A DNA stretch of 64,000 bases. It comes from Solanum dulcamara. Its lineage: Eukaryota; Streptophyta; Magnoliopsida; Solanales; Solanaceae. The notes below the pieces were generated by a model, which saw nothing but the letters and a program-made list of their open reading frames with translations, had not been told where the DNA came from and did no database searches. The stretch covers positions 49,423,097 to 49,487,096 of the forward strand of contig NC_077242.1 of the NCBI RefSeq assembly GCF_947179165.1. Direction: 5' to 3'. A program made the position numbers and the translations under genes. Shown here in pieces: positions 56,657 to 64,000 of this stretch; position 1 is the stretch's first letter; each line of letters opens with the position of its first letter.

Positions 56657-56887
56657 TAGTCCAAGACTAAAAATCATAAGCACGTATGACAAATATATGA
56701 ACAAATAAATTGAAAAATTTTACGATAAAGTGAAATATCAATTGTTTAGTGTCATCTCTTCATAAGAGACTCATTGGCCAAGAAAAGTATGACTCAGGAC
56801 CTTGATGAAGATACGCAAAGCGCTCAACACATTTTGAGCCTCGCTTCAGGGCTTAAGCACGCTTTAAGCGTGCCTTTGATAACACTG
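56484..56887. mobile_element. Mutator-type MITE with internal (TA)n
   Basis: Perfect ends AGTGTTATCAAA are inverted at both sides. They are flanked by a 9-bp duplication ATTTCCCCC (56475-56483; 56888-56896). GCGCTT/AAGCGC motifs form internal inverted segments, and 56602-56653 is a (TA)n run. Fragments of the same family occur at 42024 and near 57640-57722. Confidence 0.88.
56602..56653. repeat. (TA)n microsatellite
   Basis: About 26 uninterrupted TA units inside a MITE. Confidence 0.95.
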
Positions 56888-56896
56888 ATTTCCCCC

Positions 56897-57977
56897 TACC
56901 TCTTCTTTCTCTCATTTTTTTGTTTGTAATTTTGGGGGGATGAGGGGTCAGGATAGGGACTTGGGAGGAAAAGCATATCTAGCCGTTAATCCTAAAAAGG
57001 CCTTAAGGTCAAACATCTTTAAAAAACGGAACACAAGAAAAACATCAAAAGAAGTGAACAATCTACATGCATATCTAGATAAATTTAGCTATTTATTTAT
57101 TCATATAAAACACAAATAACAATTATGAATAGAGAATTGAAAAGAACTAAAATTAAGTGTGCATAACAAGAGTATATCAATCAAGTTTGGAGACTCTCAA
57201 AATTACGATTCAACTACAATAGATGCAGTTTAAGTTTCTAATTTAGTTCAGTGACTAGATTTTTTATTTTCCTTGTAAGTAAAGTGACAAACTTTCTTAT
57301 ACTCTATCCTGATTCCTATTCCTAAACACTATAACATCCATAGCAACTCCCTTCTTCTAAATAGCTTGGTGGCTTCATGGGTATCTCTAGAACTATAGCC
57401 CAAAACTCCTCTTCCTATGACTTTCCAGAGTGAACATCTTCTATATAATTCTTTAAATTTGAGAACCTTGTAGTGGAATTTGGTTTGGTCCTCCGTCTTG
57501 CATTGAGCTTAAGCTTGAAGCACTTTTATTTGAATACATATCAAATGTGACAGTTACATTTATTACTTAACCTCATCCTTTTCATGATAGAGCTCGCGAG
57601 TCTCATAAATTGACCTGATTTAAGTAAAAGGTGGTGCTTATTTTTTTGTCGAGGCGTGCATCTAGCTGGGAAGTGCCTAGCCAGCGAATTCAAAGCTTAA
57701 GCGAGACTTTTGACAACACTACTAGGATTCACAAAATGAGAATTATCCAGACAAATTATCTATTCTAGTCTACAACCTAAAAAGAGATTTAAATTTTTTC
57801 CATAGTCAATATCCTGCCATCTTCAAGTGTATCCAAATAAATAACTCATGGATCCCTATACCATTGTATTCCAATATGGATAGGAGTAAGCATCACTCGA
57901 ACCCAGTTTACATCTTTCTCCGGGATATGTACTTGTATACACATGTACATTTATACATATACACATAAATACATACA

Positions 57978-58009
<32 letters not shown>

Positions 58010-58408
58010 ATATATTATGATTGCTTCGTGGGAATTCCACGAAGGCAGACGCTTCAGCAACTTTAGTACTTAATTAAGGCCCCAGCCTTTCTTCTGGTGG
58101 TTCTTCTCCGACCCACCAGCAGACCTTCGTTTATCATGTATAACTTGAGCTTGTCTTGACTCTCTTCGTTTGACAAATGGGGCTTCGTTAAATGGTTTGG
58201 TAGCTCAGCTTTCGATTGAGAGATAAGGGAAAGGAGGGAAAATTAATCTAGCTACTGAAGGGCTTGGGATTTGCCTTGCCCTAGTACACGACCCAAGAAG
58301 AAAGATTTAGTATTTTTCACCTTTCCGCTAAACTAGAACTAGAGCCAATGGGGTCGATAAGAATATCCTTATTTCATCTTATAAACAAATTATGGGAGTC
58401 CCATGTCC

Positions 58409-58411
<3 letters not shown>
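56897..58411. other. Intron stretch with MITE fragment and tetranucleotide repeat
   Basis: No gene is proven. Around 57640-57722 a fragment ends GACTTTTGACAACACT, matching the MITE at 56484. 57970-58006 is an (ACAT)n run. The minus strand of about 57330-57510 stays open for about 60 codons (SLWKVIGRGVLGYSSRDTHE) but I cannot assign it. Confidence 0.4.
57970..58006. repeat. (ACAT)n microsatellite
   Basis: About nine tandem ACAT units. Confidence 0.95.

Positions 58412-58477
<66 letters not shown>
58412..58477. repeat. (AT)n microsatellite at the LINE C 3' end
   Basis: About 33 AT units directly next to the A/T-rich 3' end of the minus-strand LINE C. It generates an artificial Tyr/Ile frame. 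Confidence 0.95.
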
Positions 58478-58480
<3 letters not shown>

Positions 58481-58793
58481 ATTATTATTTTGAAATTGGT
58501 AAATTGTATTCATCAGCATTAAGGATATGCTAGCCACCTCTAAAAGAGAGCAATTACAACCTTCCTATCAAATCTACAATTTGATCTACATCTTCTATAC
58601 AAAGTTGTTTACACCAAAAAAGTAAAGATTCAATATAATTCCATTTTACTTTATGTATGGAATTGGACCTATCTCTATAGCATCTCCCATTTCTTTCCTT
58701 CCATATTGACCACCATATACACGATGGTATTAATCACCACCATCTCTTTTGACTTTTACTTCCTCCCTTCCTAATCCAGCAACTCAAAAGAAC

Positions 58794-58988
58794 TTATGTG
58801 TGCTCTGGCATTATCCAGCTAGTGCTTGTAATGTTGAGGAAAAGGTTCCATAACTGAGTGGTGAACTTGCAATGTAAAATCAGATGCTTATTGGTTTCCC
58901 CTGTTATGTTGCAAAGAAAACACCTGGGAACTAGTTGTCTACCTTTCTTTTGTAAGACTTCTTGAGTAAGACAAGCTCTCTTAATCAC
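58794..58988 (-). pseudogene. LINE C zf-RVT end
   Basis: This reads KRACLTQEVLQKKGRQLVPR, CFLCNITGETNKHLILHCKF and WNLFL. The CxxC..HxxxHC pattern is the zf-RVT zinc motif at the C-terminus of plant L1 ORF2. The residues look intact, but the frame is separated from RT by frameshifts and a deletion near 59000-59300. Confidence 0.8.
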
Positions 58989-59085
58989 TAATCAAGTAAA
59001 ACATTTCACTTTGGTGGGCATGACACTCTTCCAGAAGTACCTCCAAGGATATTGTGTTCCCCCAGTTATCTCATGTAGACCACTC

Positions 59086-59600
59086 TTATATGCACTTTTG
59101 ACTGAAAAAGCCCCATGCTTGCTGAGTTTCCACAAGACCCTGTCTGTAGCTGTCGGGATAATACAAATTCCATCTAATTAAGTGCCTTGTGATTGCTACC
59201 CAGAGGCATGCCAAAGTAAGTGGTAGGCATTTGATCAACTCTACATCCCAAAATATTTGCCAAATTTTGATTCTGTTGGACCTCATTAATAGGAAACAGA
59301 CTACTTTTTCCACAATTTACTCTCAACCCTGATACAGCTTCAAACAGAACCAGAATCACTCTAATGTAGCTAATTTGTTCAGCTACTGGCTCACACAAAA
59401 TGAGTGTCATCCGCATATAGCAAATGACAAATTTCCTTCTTCTCCCCCACTCTTCCTCCAACTTGGAATCCTCTGATCCACCTGTTTAGTGATGCAATCC
59501 TCATCATGCTATCAAAACCTTCCATTGCCAGAATGAAAAGAAAAGGAGAAAGTGGATCACCCTGTCTCAGCCCTCTTTCCGATGTAAAAAAGCCCACAGG
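59086..59600 (-). pseudogene. LINE C RT palm and post-RT start
   Basis: The frame 59391-59597 reads ERGLRQGDPLSPFLFILAME, then ICHLLYADDTHFV, with the YADD motif intact. The frame 59174-59461 continues VLVLFEAVSGLRVNCGKSSL, LANILGCRVDQMPTTYFGMP, the normal post-RT strands. After LGSNHKAL the sequence jumps to a different part of the post-RT region (59086), suggesting a deletion. One frameshift lies at about 59400, right after YADD. Confidence 0.82.
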
Positions 59601-59765
59601 TTCTCAATTCAATAGAACAGAGAACCTGACTGTTTTGATACAAAATTCAATCCACTTCACCCATTTTCTACCAAATCCCATCTGGTTGAGATTATTCAAA
59701 AGGAATGTCCAATTAACATGATCATACGCTTTCTGTATATCCAACTTACACATTATACCAGGTTT

Positions 59766-60245
59766 TCATCCTTTCATTCTTGAATCAATGCATTCACTGG
59801 CTATGAGTGTTGCATCCATGATTTGCCTCCCTTTTATAAAAGCCATTTGGTGCTTGTTGACCAATTTACTTACAACCTTTTTCACCCTTTCTGCCAGCAG
59901 TCTAGCAATAATTTTGTACACTCCTCCTACCAAGCTAATTGGTCGGAAATCTTTCAACTCTGAGGCTCCTGGTTTCTTAGGAATCAAGGCAATGAAAGTT
60001 GCATTAAAACTCTTCTCAAAAGTTTGATTGGAATGCAAAACCTGAATGGTATTAATGATGTCTTCCTTCAGAATACCCCAGAATGTCTGAAAGAATACCA
60101 TAGGGAAACCATCTGGACCAGGTGCCTTCTCCATAGCATACTGGTTGAGGCATCCCAATATTTCTTCTTCTTCAAAAGGCCTCTGAAGCCATATCAGTTC
60201 TTCTTCAGTAATCCTAGATACATCATGAAGTCTCAAACCAGGCAT
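59766..60245 (-). pseudogene. LINE C RT N-terminal part
   Basis: This 159-codon frame reads APGPDGFPMVFFQTFWGILK, FIALIPKKPGASELKDFRPI, SLVGGVYKIIARLLAERVKK and MAFIKGRQIMDATLIASECI. It is the RT entry of plant L1s and the best preserved L1 segment in the window. The next expected motif (LDIEKAYDH) follows in another frame near 59745. Confidence 0.88.
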
Positions 60246-61192
60246 CCACTGCTCAGTCTCCTTATAAGGCCTTCATAAAATTTCTGCATTGCCTCCTTAA
60301 TAGTATCAGGGTCCTTGATGGTAGCTCCATCCACCTCCAACTGTTCCAAGGAATTGAACCTCTTGTGAGAAGTTGCAATTCTATGGAAAAATTGTGTTTT
60401 TGTCCCCATGTTTTAGCCATTGGATCCTTGATCTCTGTTTCAGACTATCTCTTCTTTCTTAGCTACCTCTTCAAATTCCATTGTTAGGTGAGTCTTTTGG
60501 ATCAACTCATCATCTGTGAGTCGTCTCTGTTCTTGGATTATTTCCCAACTTCAAATCTGATTAAGAATGTCCTCTTTCCTTTGTTTCCAGTTGCCCCTAT
60601 TGACTTTACTCCACTCCTTAAGCTTTACTTTAAGCATTTTTAGTTTCTCAGCCAAAATATGCCTGGCCTGCCATTCCCATGGAAGGATTCACACCCCTCT
60701 TTCACCCTATCTTTGAAACCCTCCACTTCAAACCACCATATCTCAAATTTAAAATAGGATTTCCTCCACTCTTCATCCCCACAGGACAAAACAGTAGGAT
60801 TGTGGTCTGATGCTATTTTGGGAAGGCAGCTTTGTTTGACGCGGGTAAAATCCCCCCACACACACACACAGAATACAAAATTCTATCAATCCTAGATGCA
60901 CAGCTATGTCCTCCCCTCTTCTCCACGTTAAAGATCCTCCAAAAAAGAAGGATCCACCAGCTACAGTTCTTCAATATAGGATGAAAATTCTGCCATAGCA
61001 CCACTCATTTACTCCTGAAAATCTTCCGGTTATATATTGATTTCCATTCGACACCAACTCCCCGTTCCAAACTTTTTTGTCCCATAGAACTAATATCCCC
61101 CCACTGCTCCCCTGAGCTTCTTTCTGAATTATCCCCATCCATCTGTTTCTCCATATATATGTGTGGGTGGGTGGGTGGGCGCGCGCACGCAT
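60246..61192 (-). pseudogene. LINE C endonuclease and linker (decayed)
   Basis: From right to left the frames give GSSGGILVLWDKKVWNGEL (60971-61192), SRIDRILYS (60813-61004), then ASDHNPTVLSCGDEEWRKSY with FKFEIWWFEVEGFKD (60640-60867). The SDH motif is the last catalytic element of the exo-endo-phosphatase domain. The N-terminal third of the endonuclease is missing. Stops and frameshifts separate the pieces. A (CA)n run at about 60855-60870 lies inside. Confidence 0.8.
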
Positions 61193-61406
61193 TGCACTCT
61201 CCTAGATGTCAAATCGAAACAACGGGATGTCAAACCGAGACCCATATGACGATCAGTAGACATATTCCACTTTTTCCATATATTCCATATACCGTGGTAA
61301 AATATCACAGTCATGGAATAGAATTCACTTTCAAGATCCTAACTAAATTCTTTAATATAGAACAACATTTTAATGCATGAAGATTCATCATGCTCGATAG
61401 TGTTTT

Positions 61407-61543
61407 TGTGAGAAATAAAAACACTAGAAATATCATTAAGATGTGTGTATACATTATTACATGGAGCGCTATTTATAGTTATATTCTACATAACACATAT
61501 TAATCATTATCCATGTGGGACACTATACATTAATATTCTAACA
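61407..61543 (-). repeat. Putative copia 3' LTR (minus strand)
   Basis: On the minus strand TGTTAGAATATTAATG starts directly after a purine tract (GAGGGGAG). A likely end TTTCTCACA lies about 137 bases on. The left edge is uncertain and no partner LTR is in the window. Confidence 0.5.
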
Positions 61544-62290
61544 CTCCCCTCAAGCTGGTGCATATAAGTTATGTGTACCGAGCTTGTTGCATATGTAACT
61601 AATACGAGGGCTAGTGAGAACTTAGTTAAAATATCTGCACACTGATCATTTGATTTCAAAAATTTGTAACAGTATCTTCTGAAAGTATCTTTTCTCTAAT
61701 AAAGTGATGGTCAATCCCAATGTGACGCAATACTGCTTGATTATCATACATAAGTTCTATCAAATTAATTTCTCCAAATTTCATTTCTCTGAGCAAGTGG
61801 TTGATCCAAACTTAGCTCACAAGTTGTTGCAACCATTAATCAATATTCTACTTCTGCACTACATCAATAAACCACATTTTGTTTCTTACTCTTCCATAAC
61901 ACCAAATTACCTCCTACTAAAACACAATATTCAGATGTAGAACGTTTATCAAAATATGATCCTTCCAATCAGCATATGTATATCCAACAATCTGCTCAAG
62001 ACATTCAATCCTCGAAGAGTAGTTTTTTTGCCTGGAGCTGACATTATATATCGCAGTATGCGAATAACTGTATCCTAATGACTATCATAGGGAGAATCCA
62101 TAAACTGACTTATGACACTCACAGTAAAAGAAATGGCAGGTCTAGCCACGGTAGAAATTGAGGCAATTGTGGTGAATGCATGCCATGTAAAGGTGTGCGC
62201 TCCAATCTCATGAGTATGCAGCGTGCATGCTTGAACCTCATCGGCAAAGGGCATACCCAAAAGCTTTGATTAGATTTTGCACTAAACCCC
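61544..62290 (-). pseudogene. Ty1/copia RT-RNase H remnant
   Basis: Minus-strand pieces read ARPAISFTVSVISQFMDSP, YDSH, then VIRILRYIMSAPGKK, the copia RT end. A broken RNase H follows: the usual 'SGYCVLVGGNLVSWKSKKQN' block is present with stops around 61890-61960, then CNNL. The last bases before the LTR are a purine tract after CTSLRG. The copy carries many stops and at least three frameshifts. Confidence 0.75.
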
Positions 62291-62324
62291 ATTCATTTTT
62301 TCATAAAACCAAACATCTTTTCTC

Positions 62325-63187
62325 TAGGGGTGTGCAAAAATCGAACCGACCAATAAACCGAATCGAAAAAAGTGTTATTAGTTTATTGCTATTGGGTTAT
62401 TGGGTTAACGGTTATTTAATGATTTTATAAAAAGAATTATTGGGTTATCGATTTGGTATTGGTTTTTAATATTGGGTTATTGGGTAAGCTGATAACCCAT
62501 TAAGACTTATAATTTACTATTTTATTATTTACTCATACACAAATATCAAACAAAAAATATTAATATAAATATATAATCATTATATCATACTATCATTGCC
62601 CTACACAATTCATACTTCACACTACTTCATGATTCACAATGTATTTATCCTTTAGGCTTTGCCGCTTTAGGTTCACAAAGTCAAAACTCGAAACCTAAAG
62701 AACTAAGAACGGTGGCTATAGTTTGCAAGTTGCAACTACGACGACAAGGGTTGTGAGTTGTGGAGTTGTGAGTTTGATTTCTCTCTTTTTTTACTTCTCT
62801 TCTTCTCCCTTTTCTGATTTCTCCTCTCCATACCCACTTTCTCAAAAAATTTGACTTCGCTGATAAACAATTAGGAGATTATTTCATCCCAATTGGGATT
62901 AAATCTGATGAGCATTTGAATTTTTTCCTTAAGAAACTCTTTTTCCTTTTTCAGTAATGTTCAAGATTTTCAAAAATTGTTGGAGAAGTTGTATATTTAT
63001 TTTGAAAGCATTTTCTTATTGGTTAAACCGAAGACCGAACCGTTAAAGACCAAAAATCAATAAACCGAAAACCGATAACAAATATCTTATTGGTTTGGTT
63101 ATCGGTTTAGCATATTTAAAAATCGAAAATCGATAAACCGAACCGATAATACTTAAAACCAAACCGAATCGACCGATACACACCCTA
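62325..63187. mobile_element. hAT-type non-autonomous transposon with AACCGA-rich arms
   Basis: The ends read TAGGGGTGTGCAAAAATCG left and, reversed, TAGGGTGTGTATCGGTCG right. They are flanked by an exact 8-bp duplication CTTTTCTC (62317-62324; 63188-63195). Subterminal arms are rich in CCGAACCGA/ATAAACCGA motifs in both directions. The element is 863 bp without transposase. Confidence 0.9.
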
Positions 63188-63195
63188 CTTTTCTC

Positions 63196-64000
63196 CCATA
63201 TTGAAACTTTCCTTTATGCATTACTTTTGTTGCATCGAGAAGAAGTGATAAAAGTTAAAGGACGATATCTCTAACGAAGGACAGCAATGTTGCAACTTCA
63301 TCCGAGGACGTCAGTTTTGATGGTTTGTTGTGAATCGGAAAAAGAAGATCATTCTGATTGTGATCTCAAATTGATGAGATGAAGAAAGAGACAACTGAGA
63401 ATATAATGCTTATGCTCACTTATGGGAAATGGGTGGAACGTCACACAGTACATGGGGAAGTAGGCAAAACTGAATTAGTTCGCTTTTTTCAATGGCGACA
63501 ATGCTATGTGGGAACTTGGAATAATAAAATGAAATAGCAACAAAGCAATTAATGTTGTTTGTAATGACTCAGTGAGTAATGTTTGTGGAACATTTATTGT
63601 TACAATAATTATGCCAATAGTAAAAAGTATAATTAATGTTGTTTATGGTGACTCAGTGAGTAATGTTCGGGGATCGTTTATTGAGACAATTTTTATTTGT
63701 TTCAAGTATTTTTTTGTATATTGAATATATTATCAATTTATAAAAATTCATGGAACTTGTTTCCCACCTCTCGGGACCTCTACCTCCCCTGTATTACATA
63801 AAATGTCTCACCTCACTCTCCCTCCTGTTAAAACACATCCACTGAACATATATTTGATAGTAAACATTAGATGATCAGACAAGTAGGATCAATAGTCAAG
63901 CATTTACTAATAGTCTAATAAGGTATTCTATAATTGAGTTAGAATGAGTTAAGTCTATCATACCTCAGGTTTTCTAATAAAATGCGTTGAGTGGTAGCCA
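63196..64000. other. Intronic or intergenic DNA with a direct duplication
   Basis: No gene is seen. At 63547-63606 and 63631-63691 a ~60-bp unit is repeated (AATTAATGTTGTTT..GACTCAGTGAGTAATGTT) at 84-bp spacing. The rest shows no recognised element or exon. Confidence 0.5.

Larger units (their letters stand above)
58478..61155 (-). mobile_element. L1-type LINE C, truncated and degenerate
   Basis: Minus frames run from endonuclease (61190-60640) through linker and RT (60245-59391) to the zf-RVT end (58988-58794). The 3' end is TTACCAATTTCAAAA followed by A/T-rich DNA at about 58480. The 5' end is cut near 61155, next to a GTGG/GCGC-rich stretch. The endonuclease and post-RT parts are partly deleted. 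Confidence 0.85.

Noticed and set aside
58348..58533. Open frame with a long Tyr-Ile repeat
   Set aside because: It is the translation of the (AT)n microsatellite.

Overview
The window is nuclear DNA of a flowering plant, almost certainly a Solanaceae member. It is AT-rich and holds long nested Ty3/gypsy elements with the initiator-Met primer site (TGGTATCAGAG type), L1- and RTE-type LINEs whose (TTG)n tail matches the Solanaceae TS-SINE/RTE tail, and many MITEs. There is no bacterial-style gene organisation. I could not fix the species.

One host gene is visible, on the minus strand. Three phase-0 coding exons at 55882-55968, 41431-41559 and 33099-33197 (stop) encode the C-terminal FHA domain of a microspherule-protein-1 (MCRS1)-like nuclear protein. 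The introns between them are about 14.3 kb and 8.2 kb and are packed with transposons. Upstream exons were not found and probably lie beyond position 64000.

Layout. 1-30722: a Russian-doll retrotransposon cluster. A degenerate old LTR element (LTR halves 1260-1760 and 26076-26902, second LTR 27401-30722) was entered by a Ty3/gypsy element (2311-25796). That element received a 4.0-kb solo LTR (8302-12304) in its integrase and a second gypsy element (12957-22637) near its 3' end. The second element carries an RTE/SINE-type tail (19598-19760) in its own integrase. The old 3' LTR holds a hAT-like MITE (27937-28227) and a non-autonomous Helitron (28279-29819); the old 5' LTR holds a Stowaway MITE (26294-26573). 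30800-31498: the 3' end of a Ty1/copia element. 32.7-33.2 kb: 3' end of the FHA gene. 33.2-41.4 kb (intron): a long-TIR Mutator-like element with a nested MITE and two PIF/Harbinger-like elements. 41.6-55.9 kb (intron): a hAT element, an L1 with a solo LTR inside, a second L1 rearranged with an RTE LINE, and a 2.2-kb LTR. 56-64 kb: a Mutator-type MITE, microsatellites, a third L1, a minus-strand copia remnant and a hAT element.

Every transposon coding region seen is broken by stops, frameshifts or truncation, so nothing here looks autonomously active. The real biology is one host gene whose introns have absorbed successive waves of retrotransposons and DNA transposons. I see no RNA gene, CRISPR array or operon, and no novel system I could defend. 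The most unusual items are the giant FHA-gene introns, an inverted L1/RTE rearrangement, a chimeric L1 and several insertions dated by empty sites in sister LTRs.
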